From Cryptomeria japonica (lineage: Eukaryota; Streptophyta; Pinopsida; Cupressales; Cupressaceae), in assembly GCF_030272615.1 (NCBI RefSeq), contig NC_081408.1:338614793-338678792 (forward strand): a DNA stretch of 64,000 nucleotides. The letters are read 5' to 3'. Positions 45,204 to 55,985 of this stretch are shown piece by piece (within the stretch, counting starts at the first letter, position 1; the number at the start of each line of letters is the position of its first letter). Under the pieces are notes generated by a model, which did no database searches, had not been told where the DNA came from, and saw nothing but the letters and a program-made list of their open reading frames with translations. The position numbers were made by a program, and so were the translations under genes.

Positions 45204-45480
45204 AGTATAAACTTAATTCTGGGCGATCTTTTTCAGATAATAACTACCCAACTACAAGGTTGAGGATATGGACTGGTATAACTACAAACACTACTAACAT
45301 CTTGACAACCTTTGTCATTGATGCCAAAGGGGGAGTAGTAGGATGAGAAAATTCAAAGACAGGAATCATATGCTCAGGGGAAGCCCCTCATATTTTTGAG
45401 TAAATTTTTTGGTCTACACATTTTTGGACACCTTTTTGAAATTTCTCATGAGTGTTGCCATCAATGCCAAAGGGGGAGAT
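45204..45480 (+). other. Family B 3' internal end (remnant B2)
   Basis: It matches 17790-18074 of B1: the tail of the second ORF (GDLF..TTQLQG equivalent), the first purine tract AAAGGGGGAGTA (45326-45337) and the true polypurine tract (45469-45480). GTTGCCATCAATG at 45454-45466 pairs perfectly with 45533-45545 in the LTR. Confidence 0.85.
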
Positions 45481-46291
45481 TGTTGGCATATGGACACTCC
45501 AATGAGACATTGTGTGTGATTGAAGGTTTTTTCATTGATGGCAACCTTGCAATCGTATGGCACCGGCAAAACATCATACCGACAAAGCATTATTCAAGCA
45601 AGACAGTGCACCGACATCAACAACATCACTCTACACTGACACTGACACAGAAGAAAAGATGTATACCAGCACAAAGGCCGACATAATTTTTTGATATGTA
45701 ATATTTTGTTTGTTATTCTAAGCTGACTTGCTAAATTGTAAAATGACTCTTGTATATAAAGAAGATCATTGTAGACAATTAAAAAAAAAGAAGTAAGTAA
45801 GCAAGCATAAAGAAAATTATTAGGCAGACCTAATGTGCGAATTATAGGTCAAGGGTATATGTAAGGAACAGAGCAAGAACTAGTACTGAATCTGCAATTG
45901 GAGATGTTATTGTAAAGCAGTACAGGTCATTGGATTAATATAATCCTCATTGTAAGTCAGTGTGACTTCTCATTGAGCAATGAGCTCTAGGCAATTGGCC
46001 TTCCTGCATGTGCAAGCTCCTATTGTAAGTAATATTCTCTTATTGGCCAGTAAGTGAATATTGTGGGTCACAAATCCCACCGAGGTTTTTCCCACACCAG
46101 GTTTCCTCATTAAATATCTTGTGTTATGGTTTTCTTTTCATGTGGATGTTTTTGATTCTGTTTATTACATTAATTCTTGCATACCGGTACACTGCTACTT
46201 TATGTTCTGTATGTTTTAACTTCAGAAAATTTGACTACCGGTCAGATACTGATTAACCCCCCCCCTCTCAGTATTTGTGGGAACCCTAACA
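45481..46291 (+). repeat. LTR of family B (B2), plus orientation
   Basis: It starts TGTTGGCATATGG and ends GGAACCCTAACA; 811 bp, longer than the B1 LTRs because of extra sequence around 45560-45640. The TATA box is TATATAAA at 45753-45760. It is followed by TSD copy TTCCT at 46292-46296. Confidence 0.92.
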
Positions 46292-46296
46292 TTCCT

Positions 46297-47251
46297 ACTT
46301 TCCATATAACTCCTTTAGCAATGCTTCCTCTGCACTTAGAGGCATGATTCCATATATGGGACCCATTAATACTGATTTCTGAATTGATAAAAGAAGAAAG
46401 AGAAGAGGACAGAAGAGAGTACTTACTTCGCTAGATTTTACACCATTCACTATCTGAATGGAACATTCTATAGACCTTCTTGGACATGAGATCTTCATTT
46501 AAGGTCCGGATACTTCTTAGGTCTAGACCTCCTTTGCTTTTCGGTCTACATACCTAATCCCAAGCCACAAGAAACATTCTTTTCTTATCCTCAACCCTTG
46601 ACCATATAAATTTTCTTTGAATTTTCTCAATTGCATTAGCATACTTAACTAGAATTCTGAAAAGGCTTAGGGCATAGACCAGTATGCTTTGAAGAGAAGC
46701 TTTTAGAAGTTGAAGCTTTCCATCTTGACTCAAAAGGACTCCTTTCCAACCAGCTAATTTTTTATGAAATTTATCCACTAATGAGCTCCAAAAAGGACCA
46801 GGAGGTGCAATGCCCATGGGGAGGCCAAGATAGGTCACAGGAAGATCAATAATCCTACATTCTAGGATTTTGGTGATTCTTTGTTGACTTCTCTCTGGAG
46901 TATTGATGAAAAAAACTTCTCTTTTGACCCAATTAATGAGCTGACTAGAAGCTGAGGCAAACTTACAAAGAGTATTTTCAAGGTTCTAGCTTCAGAGATA
47001 CTTGATTCCCCCATGATAATAGTATCATCCACAAACTATTGATGGGAGAAAATAAGGTCAGCAGAAGAAGGTTGGAGTCCCTTAAAAGAGCCTTGCATAA
47101 CCAAATTTTTCATGGACCTACCAAAACATTTTGCCATAATGATGAAGAGGATAGGGGAAATGGGATCCCTTTGCCTTAGTCCTCTAGAAGCTTAGAAGAA
47201 GGGGGAAGGAGAACCATTAACAAGAACAACAAAAGAGACTAAAGTAATAAG
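46297..47251 (-). pseudogene. LINE ORF2: C-terminal half of the reverse transcriptase
   Basis: The minus strand from ~47250 reads SRGLRQRDPISPILF (RT motif) and, after a stop, FVDDTIIMG (catalytic FVDD box, ~47040). A frameshift leads to 46838-46554 MTYLGLPMGIAPPGPFW ... KLAGWKGVLLSQDGKLQLLK, the standard plant L1 thumb region, then RPKSKGGLDLRSI and WNHASKCRGSIAKGVIWKVG, where the composite insertion cuts it. Multiple stops make it non-functional. Confidence 0.88.
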
Positions 47252-47808
47252 CTAGCTAAAGAGGTCAACACATTTAGTGGAAAAACCATAAGCCATAAGA
47301 ACCTTCACAAGAAAGGGCCAGTCAACCTGGTCGTAGGCCTTGGAGAGATCAAGCTTAAGGATGAGACCCTGCTTCTTAGCCCTAACAAGAGAATAAATGT
47401 TCTCATGGATGGTTATAATGGAGTCAAGAATTTTTCTTCCATTGACAAAACCATTTTTTTGATGATTAATCAAAGAAGGAAGGGCACTCAGAATTCTGGT
47501 GGTAAGAACCTTGGAAATAATCTTATATAAAGAGTTGCATAAACTGATTGGTCTAAACTTATCCATAGATTCTGCACCTTGGATTTTGGGAACGAGGGCA
47601 ATGAAAGTATCATTGATTTCTTTCAAAAGTCTTCTAGCCCCAAAAAATTCCTTGACCCCATTGGAGACATCTTTCCCGACTATGTCCTAGAAATCTTGGA
47701 AAAAGAACATGGGAAACCATCTGGGTTGGGAGCTTTGTTACCATCAAAGGAAAAAACAACATTTTTGATTTCCAAGATCGAAGGAATGGAAGAAAGGGAG
47801 ACATTCAT
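47252..47808 (-). pseudogene. LINE ORF2: N-terminal half of the reverse transcriptase
   Basis: FDGNKAPNPDGFPMFFFQ (normally ..KAPGPDGF), then INDTFIALVPKI, FRPISLCNSLYKIISKVL, QKNGFVNGRKILDSI and LKLDLSKAYDQVDW (first catalytic Asp region) identify the L1-type RT. A frameshift lies near 47710 and a stop near 47687. The open part 47626-47252 stops just before the LRQRDP motif. Confidence 0.92.
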
Positions 47809-49059
47809 CTATTCATCAATGAGATAGGGAATATTTTGAAGGAAAGAAGATTGAGCATCAACATCCAATCTGTGATCCCTCCTGAGAAGTTCCAAAAAGT
47901 ACCTTTTAGCTTCATTCCTTATTTCTTCCTCCTTGACCAGCTCCCCATTATCCACAATTAGTTTGGTTATCCTATTAGCCGCTTTATGCTTGATAGTCGA
48001 CATATGAAAAAATATTGTATTCCTATCTCCTTCCTTTAGCCAAATGCATCTTGATCTCAGCTTCCAGAAAGTTTCCTCTTTAGCAATGATTTCATGGTAT
48101 TTTTTAAGAGTCTCATTTTCATCAGCAATGGACATAATACTAAAACCATCCTTCTGAATTTGGGCCTGTATTTTTTTAAGGTTTTCCTGAACTTTACCTT
48201 TGGACTCAAAGATATTCCCAAAGTTGGATTTATTCCAGAGTTTTATATTGTCCTTTACACTTTTAAGTTTCGTTACAACTTTGTACATTGCAGTTCGCTC
48301 AACTTGGATACTCCACCATTTCTGAATATTACGGGTGATATTTGGGTGATGAGTCCACATTTTTTCAAATCTGAAAGGAAAGTGTCTCCTTCTATTAATT
48401 GGGTTGGAAATGAAGGTGATAGGAAAATGATCTGACCCAACCCGAATGTGGGCAGATAAAGAACGTAAATAATGTTTGTACCAGTCATCTGAGATGAGAG
48501 TCCTGTCAAGGCAAACTTGGATAAGATCATTGCAAGTTCTCCTATTAGTCCACGTGTAATTACAACCCTGTATCTCCACATCGTTGAGAGCCTAAGAGGG
48601 GCTTCCTCCAAATTTTTCCTCCTCTCTCAAAGGAGTATTAAAGTCTCCCATGACTAGCCAGCTAAGATTTTTGAAGCTATCCCTAACTTCTATAAGTTTT
48701 TTCCAAAAGGAATTTCTAGCTTTCAAGGTATTGGGAGCATAAATGTTAGTGAGGACCCATGAAGTTCCATCTTTTAAATGCTCAAATCTAATGCAAGAGA
48801 ATTTTTTTTCCTTAATAAGAACATGGCCTTTGACACTATTAAGGTTCCAAATGGTAGCTATGCCTCCAGAAGCACCTTCCAAACTACCACCACTGATATT
48901 CCCATTTTTGAAAAACTTCAAAGATTCAACTTTTTCTCTACTCATTTTGGTCTCTTGAATTAGAAAAACATCAGGTTTACTGTCCCTTATCATATTCCTA
49001 ATGATATCATGTTTATGAGGATTATTTAGTCCCCTAATATTCCAAGAGATAATCTTCAT
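47809..49059 (-). pseudogene. LINE ORF2: endonuclease and linker
   Basis: The start MKIISWNIRGLNNP at 49059 is the canonical L1 ORF2 start. Apurinic-like endonuclease residues are visible: Asn in SWNIRG, Glu in LIQETKM, Asp/Asn in VMGDFNTPL, and SDHFPI. One stop near 48592 splits the domain (..GGSPS stop ALNDVEIQGCNYTW). The frame then stays open to 47809 through the linker (KEGDRNTIFFHMSTIKHKAANRI). This is an endonuclease of the target-primed reverse transcription class. Confidence 0.92.
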
Positions 49060-49094
49060 AGCTACTTACTGATTCCTAAGTCCGTAAGAGTCTT

Positions 49095-50801
49095 CTAGGT
49101 CCCATTTGCAATGTTCTTACTGACCTCCTCATCTCTAACTTTATGATTAGAGGGTTGACCTTGGGAAGAGGAGATATACCCAACATCAACTTGAGCTATT
49201 CTGCTAGATTTCCTTAGTTGAGAAGGCAAGGGAGTGGTTCCTTTCTTGTTCCTATATTTTGGTATTTTCCAGTCAGCTTCTTTCTCAAGAGCCGCTTCCA
49301 GGTTACTGAGGATTTTGGAAATTTTATCTTCATTACCCCAGTTAGGGGTTCTGGAACCATTTAAATCAGTGTTTGTATTTTTTGAATTCTGATCTGAATC
49401 CGAAAGGTTCATACCCAATATTGCATATTTTTGGGCTTCTTGCATTTCAAAATTTGTCATGAGCGGTGAAGAGTCAGTCTTTTCTTCTTGGGAGCCAGGG
49501 ATCTCCCCTTCCTCAGGTTGATCCTCTATCTTTTGCATTTCCTTACCCTCATAAGTGTAGACTACCACTTCAACTATGTCATTTGAAGATTCAGTCTATT
49601 CTTTCAGTTCCTCTGTTCGAATCTGCTCTATAACAGAGGAGTTTACTTCAGTAGACTAATTTCTCAATACTTCGTGGGTTGGAGGAGAGACAAAAGTTGA
49701 GGACACTTCCTTATTTTCCCCCAATAGTTCAAAACAATTATAGTTAGATTCTTTATTCTCTGAGTTTTTAACTTGCCATACCATTTTTTCTAGAGCCTTT
49801 TTACTTTCAACCTGGGGTTTAGTCTGCTTGGGCTTTACTTTCGGCTTGATTGGACTAGGTTTTGCCCAGTGACCTACTTTTTTGCAATGGAAGTAGGTAA
49901 AGGGAATAGATTCATATTTAATTTGTTGTTCCATGTTCAACTTTGACACTAGATCTATCTATTTTGGCATGTTTGCAATATGGGCTATCCCTACACAAAA
50001 CCTAGCATGAGTGAGTCTCTTTTTTGAAGGTGTGACTGGGTCTATAGAGAGGAGTTCACCAAAGGAGCTTGCAATTCCTAAGAAGATGCTTTCTGCCAAA
50101 TATTCAAGAGGAAAACTTGGTAACTTCACCCATACTGGGACTTGTGCCAAAAGAGAGTCGTTCATGTTTAGATTATGATGCCATTTCTGAAGAACCAAAA
50201 TTGTCTTTCCTACCATCCAGGGACTTCCACAAAGTATCCTTAATTTATCTTCTTCACATGAAAAAGTAAAAGATAGGAGGCCTTTAGGCAAAGCTGAAAT
50301 TTCAACATTACTCTTCAAAGCCCATTTTCATTTGACATAAGCCCCAACAACTTCAATGTTTGGACGCGAACCCATAAATTTGCCTACCAGGGAGTTTGAC
50401 ATATTGTTTATATTATGATCCAGAACCAGATTAGGAATAGAGATAGCGAACTTTCCATCGGAAGGATCAGAAATATTCTTGATAGGAGGTAAAGAGGATT
50501 TACCAGATGGTTTTTTTTCAAAAAGGGATGACCATTTTCTAGGTTCTTTTTCGATCTCCAAGGTCTCTTCACGTGGGCTAGGTCCCCTGCTGGACCCCTC
50601 CTCCAAAAGCCCAAAACCCTCTTTCTTCTCTAGCAGAGTACCACCAGTCTACAGAATGTCCAAAGGCTTGTCCTTCTCTCCCATGGGGCCAACTCCTTCA
50701 TTCTGCCCGCTCCCACCATTGGAACCAGAGTTCCTGCCTTGTAGAGAATTTGAATTTTGAATTCTCCCATTGCCGCTTCCTACTCCTCCAAGCTCTTCCA
50801 T
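49095..50801 (-). pseudogene. LINE ORF1: DUF4283-type RNA-binding protein
   Basis: ATG at 50801 (MEELGGVGSGNGR). One frame of 569 codons to 49095 is broken by about five stops (mostly TAG). The middle (50327-49959: SCEEDKLRILCGSPWMVGKTIL, PVWVKLPSFPLEYL, KRLTHARFCVGIAH) is the DUF4283 domain typical of plant L1 ORF1. A zinc knuckle follows (YFHCKKVGHWAKPSP, ~49890), whose first and last Cys are lost. The C-terminal part is acidic/polar. Its stop is 35 bp before the ORF2 start, as usual for L1. Confidence 0.88.
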
Positions 50802-50834
50802 CTGTCCCTGTAAGCCTAGTTGAGTTTACTACTT

Positions 50835-51307
50835 TTACCATTTTGAATTCTCTGCTTGATCAACAAGTGGTAGTTTCCACTAACACTTGTGAAGTTTCAT
50901 ATAGGATTGTTTGGCCCTCATGTGCTCTAGACACACAACGCTTTAGTAGGGATCTTGAGGTTTTCTTTTTTTATCTAAACTCTGAACCTATATGGAGTCT
51001 CCAAGTGTCTCATTTTGTGACAAATGTTATTTTAAAGATGAGGAATTTCCAAAGACAAGCAGAGAACCATGTGGCACACTGGCAAGAATTCTTGAGTACT
51101 CCCTTTTATTCTTGATTTACTTCCTCACAAAGCCTTCACATGGAGTGTTCCTCCATGAGCACTATTTGGGCCGAGAAGTTTTTAGAAAGGGCATGAGAAT
51201 GTGAGAAGCCACCACAAGGTGGGAACAAAGAGAGACCCCTCTATAATTTGGAGATCATAAGCCATGCGCCCGAAGTGAATCAGAAAAGAAACCATGGGAC
51301 CATAGCT
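50835..51307 (-). repeat. Repeat R, copy 2, second part
   Basis: It matches ~2945-3381: AAGTTTCATATAGG, TATGGAGTCTCC and GAACCATGTGGCACAC occur in the same order. The match ends exactly at the CACTA terminus (51308). Confidence 0.75.
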
Positions 51308-51480
51308 CACTACTAGAATTTGGCAAATAAATGATTGCGTGACTAAACATTTTAGTCACAACAACTAAAAATGACTAAATTCTAGTCATTTTTTGCAACA
51401 TAGTTATAAATGACTAAATAAACATCTAATTTGATCATTAGGTAAAGAACACAACTAAATAATTAGTCACACAAATAAAA
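51308..51480 (+). mobile_element. CACTA-type transposon terminus
   Basis: CACTACTAGAATTTGGC at 51308-51324 has the terminal CACTA and the AGAA(A/T)TTGGC form of plant En/Spm-like transposons. It is followed by subterminal direct and inverted copies of TAGTCAC/GACTAAA. Comparison with R copy 1 shows homology stopping precisely at its first base. The likely 3-bp TSD is GCT. I cannot find the matching inverted terminus, so the element is truncated or its far end is decayed. Confidence 0.6.
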
Positions 51481-51639
51481 ATGACTATTACTGCTCTATA
51501 CTTCTAAATTAAATAATAAATAAATATAAATATTATGACAATAAAACCTCTGATTCAAAATCACTAATATTTATAAGACAATTCCTATGAATACTTTTGG
51601 AGGTTTAATTAACTTAATTGTCTAATAGTTTGCGTTAAA

Positions 51640-51885
51640 ATATATAAATAACACATTCAAAATTAAAAATATTCTTAAATTTTTATATAAAACATTAAAA
51701 ATTAAAGAATGTTTTTAAAATTTTTAATTTTTTAAATAACACATTAAAAATTATAAATATTTTTATATTTTTAAATAACACATTAAAAATTAAAGATATT
51801 TTTAAATTTTTAAATAACATATTAAAAATTAAAGATATTTTTAAATTTTTAAATAACACATTAAAAATTACAATATTGAATTAGA
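51640..51885. repeat. AT-rich minisatellite, ~43-bp unit
   Basis: About five copies of a unit built on TTTTTAAATAACACATTAAAAATTA, with small internal changes. It may be an interior array of the CACTA element. Confidence 0.85.
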
Positions 51886-52289
51886 CCAATGAATTTAATC
51901 TCAAGAGGAGCTTATATATACATAACCCAATAATAATTTCCCCTTTTCAACTCCTATATTGGTTATATTCCTTTAAGCCAAAAATTTAAATTAGCCAAAA
52001 CCTAATGAGTTGAGCATGGATTCTTATCCATTGGATTATTTTAATCTCCACCATTGATCTTAGGGCTTCATTTGAAAATCCTAATCTCTTTTATGATGGA
52101 TTCAAAGGGAATGTCTAACCCTATTTTCTCATTTGGAACAATTGCTCTAGTTTCCTAACCCTAGCCTCCTTCATGAAAGCCATTGTTGCAGGTCTCCCCT
52201 AGTGTTTTGGCTTCATCAAATTAGCCATGAAGATGAAAGGTTTCTCTTGTATCTAATTTTCCTCTCCCTTTTTTCTTAATTTATCCCTA

Positions 52290-52470
52290 AATTTGATTTG
52301 CCTCTTTTTCTTGTTTTGTTTTGTAGGGTTTTCAAACCTCGTATTATGGATCTGATTTGCCTCTTTTTCTTGTTTTGTTTTGTAGGTTTTTTAAACCCCC
52401 ATATCATGGATTTGATTTGCCTCTTTTTCTAGTTTTATTTTTGCAGGGTTTTCAAACCCCTGTATCATGG
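52290..52470. repeat. Three tandem copies of a ~60-bp unit
   Basis: TTTGATTTGCCTCTTTTTCT followed by TTGTTTTGTAGG and TTTCAAACC...ATGGAT occurs at about 52297, 52351 and 52413. No coding meaning is apparent. Confidence 0.8.
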
Positions 52471-52617
52471 TTCACAAAGAATTTTGTCTTCCTTTGAGCC
52501 TCTTGAAAAACATTATTTGCAATATGATTTTTTTGTGTGTGTTTTATTTAGGGTATAGCAAATGTTATGTATTTTTTTTTGAATGTGAGGGGTCAGGTGG
52601 CATTCATCTCTTTTGCC

Positions 52618-52860
52618 TTTGTTGTGACCCCCTTAATGGGAGCCACAACCCTTGTGGAGGGATTGCGACCCCCACATGGTAGTTGTGACCCTTATGGAGA
52701 GACTACGACCCTCGTGTGGTGGCCGCAACCACTTGTGGGGATTGTGACCCCCACACAGTGGCCGCAACACCGACAGGGTGGTGGTAGCCCCTCCTATGGG
52801 GACTGTGACCCCCTTGTGGATGTTGCCCCCGACCCCGCCACCCTCCCTCCACCCTCTCTA
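52618..52860. repeat. GC-rich minisatellite of GTGACCCC / GCCGCAACC units
   Basis: Irregular repeats of (T)GTGACCCCC...ATGG and GTGGCCGCAACC...GTGGGG, strongly GC-rich in an AT-rich neighbourhood. The overlapping ORF (52567-52884) is a product of the repeat. Confidence 0.75.
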
Positions 52861-52896
52861 GCTTTTCAATTTCTAAAAAATTAAATCTCTTTTAAC

Positions 52897-53061
52897 ACGC
52901 ACACACACACACACACACACATATATATACATGCATACATACATACACACATATGTATACATATATATATATATAGATATATGTATATATGTATGTATAT
53001 ATACATATATATATGTATGTATATATACATATATATATGTATGTATATATATACATACATA
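52897..53061. repeat. (AC)n-(AT)n-(GTAT)n compound microsatellite
   Basis: ACACAC run, then alternating AT and ATGTAT/ACATAC blocks, ending exactly where the LTR of element D begins (53062). The Tyr/Ile-rich minus ORF over it is an artefact. Confidence 0.95.
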
Positions 53062-53970
53062 TGTTGGAAATTGACACTCTATTGGTTAGTTTCACTATGT
53101 TGTCATTGATGGAAACATGATTTTGGGTTCCGACTTCATATGGTGTACTGACAGGCACTTCACAGAGTCTACACCGATAGGATAGAAGATTTCTTTGGTC
53201 ACCAACAATGCAAGCCGACATGAATAGTAAAGGTCATCGGTATTGGAGGCTGACACATCTTGGATTCGGCATTGACAACTTATTTTAATATTTATTCATT
53301 TATGTTATATGGACGAGATGTAATCTGATATTCTATATATCCTTGTAAGATGACATAAGGTATAAATTTTGTATAGGGTATATAGGGCAGATTAATTAAG
53401 ATCATTTTGATATAGTATGGATATAATGTAATGGATATGTAAATGTGATATGATGCAAAATATATCAGAGAGACTATGCATGTGAGGAATTCATTGTAAG
53501 AGTTATTTCGGTACAAAGGTTTAGGGTTTTAACTGGAACAGACAGAGCTTAAACCGAAACTATATTCTGGCATAAAAGATGCTATCCTAGGAATTCACTA
53601 TTCTCTAGATTGTTGTCTGGTATGTTATGTATCTAGTGAGGCTCCTATTGTGATTGAGCAGTGTTCTCTAGGCTGTAAGCCTTCCTGTAAGTGCAGGCTC
53701 ATCATATATTGTAATATCTCTTCATATGGCCAGTGGATTGATATTGTGGGTCACAAATCCCACCGTGGTTTTTCCTCTTTGAGGTTTTCCATGTATAAAT
53801 ATGTGTGTTATGATTCTCATTTATATGTTTGGCTTATTGGTTGCATTACTTCTTTCAATTATGTTTATATTGGTATAGCGGTTGGTGAATGAATGTTTTG
53901 TTAAGCCTAAAATCTACTATTCTAGTATAACACTGATTCACCCCCTCCTCAATGTTATTGGTTTCCAACA
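53062..53970 (+). repeat. Element D 5' LTR
   Basis: Starts TGTTGGAAATTGAC, ends GGTTTCCAACA. The TATA box is TATAAAT at 53361-53367. CATTGATGG near 53095 corresponds to the stem-loop right arm of the other families. It has the same internal blocks (GGTCACAAATCCCACCG, TTTCC) as family B. Confidence 0.88.
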
Positions 53971-53972
53971 AT

Positions 53973-53984
53973 TGGTATCAGAGC
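53973..53984 (+). promoter_or_regulatory. Primer-binding site of element D
   Basis: TGGTATCAGAGC, 2 bp after the LTR end; same site as B1 and E. Confidence 0.92.
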
Positions 53985-54044
53985 TTTGTGCTTCAGAGGA
54001 AGTTCAAAAAATTGAGGAAGATCCTGAAACTAAAATCATTGAAT

Positions 54045-55181
54045 ATGGCTTTGGAGAAGCAGTTTGAGATGGCACTTGAAGATTATGATGCTGAAAGATT
54101 GAAGAACTTAAAGCTACAAGATGAGTTGAATTCTGCTAAAGAATTTATTCTTGTCCTACAAGAGAGGCTATCATATGTTCAAGCTAGGAGGAAGGAACTT
54201 TTACAAAATCGGGATGATGAAGAGAAAAATGCACTTAAGGAACAATGTCAAAAATTGAGTTAGGAGAACATGGCTATGAAGAATGAAATGCAAGTTATAA
54301 CTATGAGGATGTCTAAAGAAATTGAGGACAAAAAGAAAAAGGAAGAAAATCTTGTTGTATCCCTAAAAAAAATTGTTGTATCCCTAAAGAAAAAAATTGA
54401 AGAATGTGGTAGGTTGGTTCATGAAAATGATATGTTGAGAATTGATTTGGTACAATCCTAGAACAATAAGCAAGGGCTTGAGAGAAAAATGATAATACTA
54501 AGAGATGATTTAATTGCTGCAAGTGAGTACAAAGAAAAATTCAAGATCAGCTAAGCACAACTTGATGATTTATTGAAGAGACAGAGGTAGATTAGAGATT
54601 CTAGTGGACTTGGATTTGAGCAAGGACAAAGTTCCAATAGTGCTAATGAATATCAAAACCATAAGGCACTAGTAAGGCAATTCAATGCTTATAAATTCAA
54701 TAGTAGATGTTTTATTTGCAATAGATTTGGACATATGGCTAGGGAATGTAGAAACAGAGAAAATCAGAACCTTGATTCTGCTCCCAGTAAATGTTCTAAA
54801 TGCAATAAAATTGGTCATAAGATAGAATACTATAGAATGAATGTAAAATTCTATGCTTGTGGAAAATTTGGACATATGGCTAATCAGTGCAGGTCAAGCA
54901 ATTTCACCGGTTTTAGCAAGGCAATTAAAAAGAACAATGTTATATGTTATGCATGTAATGAAGTTGGACATATTGATAAGTTCTGTAGAAGCAGAAATCC
55001 ACCGGTTGGTAATGGAGGATCAAATGAAAAAGGAAAAGAGAAGGTTAATGAAATACAACAAGATCATACTCAGAGATTGGTGAGGAAGATTGAAAAGAAA
55101 TCATCATATGGGAATGTCCTGGTTACCTATCTGATAGAAGAAGCTGCTCTTGCACCGGCAGTGAGCTCATTCAGTAACTAA
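54045..55181 (+). pseudogene. Element D gag-like protein with four zinc knuckles
   Basis: ATG 54045 (MALEKQFEMALEDYDAERLKN) corresponds to MENLMKQLEGALSDYDAEKLKN in B1. One frame of 379 codons has about five stops (first at 54261). A long coiled coil comes first, then four knuckles: CFIC..H..C intact, CSKC..H..Y (last Cys lost), FYAC..H..C (first Cys lost), CYAC..H..C intact. Between D and B1 three of the four knuckles are intact in at least one copy, so four CCHC motifs were ancestral. After the knuckles the tail KGKEKV..EIQQ also matches B1. Confidence 0.85.
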
Positions 55182-55518
55182 GGCAAATGCCTTAGGGATA
55201 GGAAAAATTTCATTGAAGATGATGCATATGCCCCTGAAGGAGAATTTGGAAGATGTTCTAGATATTGGAAAGGATTATCCGACATTGTTATGTTCAGAGT
55301 GAAATTTGGTATCTTTCACCAGCAGTCATTTATGTCAATGGAAGTTTAGGGTTTTCTCTTGATGGATAAAAGGTCAAATACACTTCATTATTATTCACCC
55401 AGCATTCAAAGTGATTCAAAGGCAATCATATTTCTTCTTGAGTGATCACAACGACGTCTGGAAGGATTTGTTGAAAGTTTTCACTAGCAACGATCTAAAG
55501 GTATTTTTCTTGAATCAT

Positions 55519-55985
55519 GGAAGCGGGGTCATCTTTTGTTCCTATTTTTATTGCAAATCCAAATGTAGTAGAGGTTAAGGATCGCCCCAGGCTAATTTTC
55601 AAGTAGTATCCACATGTGGCTACCAAGGAGGATTTGGTTGGAACATTTTCTCGCATTCTAGAGGGAGTGTTATATGTAGAGAATGTTAGGGCATACATCC
55701 ATTATCATATAGATGACTTAGGCACTTCAGAGATCAAAGGGATATATATGAATGAACTCATGGGAGAATCTGGTAAGATCAAATTGACATATTAACACAT
55801 TGAAGATCTAAGGTTCACAAGTATTCTGGATATTCAAGAGTTCGAGGATGAAATACTCAGATATGTACTAAGCAGAGTACATGGGGAATTCATATGGCTG
55901 GAAATATCCTATAAAATTACTAAGGAAGCCATTCGAGTAATTACTGGCTTGTCATCAACAGCGCAACATCCAGATAAGAAAGTAT
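55519..55985 (+). pseudogene. Element D, start of the PMD-like second ORF
   Basis: ATG 55519 (MEAGSSFVPIFIANPNVVEV) aligns with the start of B1 ORF2. LSRVHGEFIWLE, ITKEAIRVITGL and PDKK follow, with two stops. The ORF is then cut off. It shows that the gag + PMD-like ORF order is shared by two LTR families and is not a one-off capture. Confidence 0.75.

Larger units (their letters stand above)
39383..46291. mobile_element. Composite insertion made of Copia family A and family B segments
   Basis: 6.9 kb inside the LINE, starting TG and ending CA, with a perfect 5-bp TSD. The order is: LTR-A minus (39383-40432); A RNase H and RT, minus (40433-42003); 3' portion of LTR-B, minus (42004-42535); A 3' end plus complete LTR-A, plus (42543-43858); A integrase-protease-gag, minus (43859-~45203); B 3' end plus complete LTR-B, plus (~45204-46291). 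Both outer termini are LTR 3' (U5) ends, of different families and opposite orientation. An ordinary single insertion cannot give this. Template switching during reverse transcription, paired half-site integration, or later inversion are the candidate explanations. Confidence 0.8.
53062..55985 (+). mobile_element. Element D: truncated relative of B1 (LTR, gag, start of PMD-like ORF)
   Basis: The 5' LTR (53062-53970), primer site (53973-53984), gag with four zinc knuckles (54045-55181) and the beginning of the PMD-like ORF (55519-55985) are in the same order as B1. Homology to B1 stops after PDKK at ~55985, and no 3' LTR is found in the window. The LTR sequence differs from A, B and E, so D is a separate family of the same group. 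Confidence 0.82.

Noticed and set aside
52892-53221. Tyr/Ile/Cys/Val-rich minus ORF
   Set aside because: Translation of the AC/AT microsatellite.
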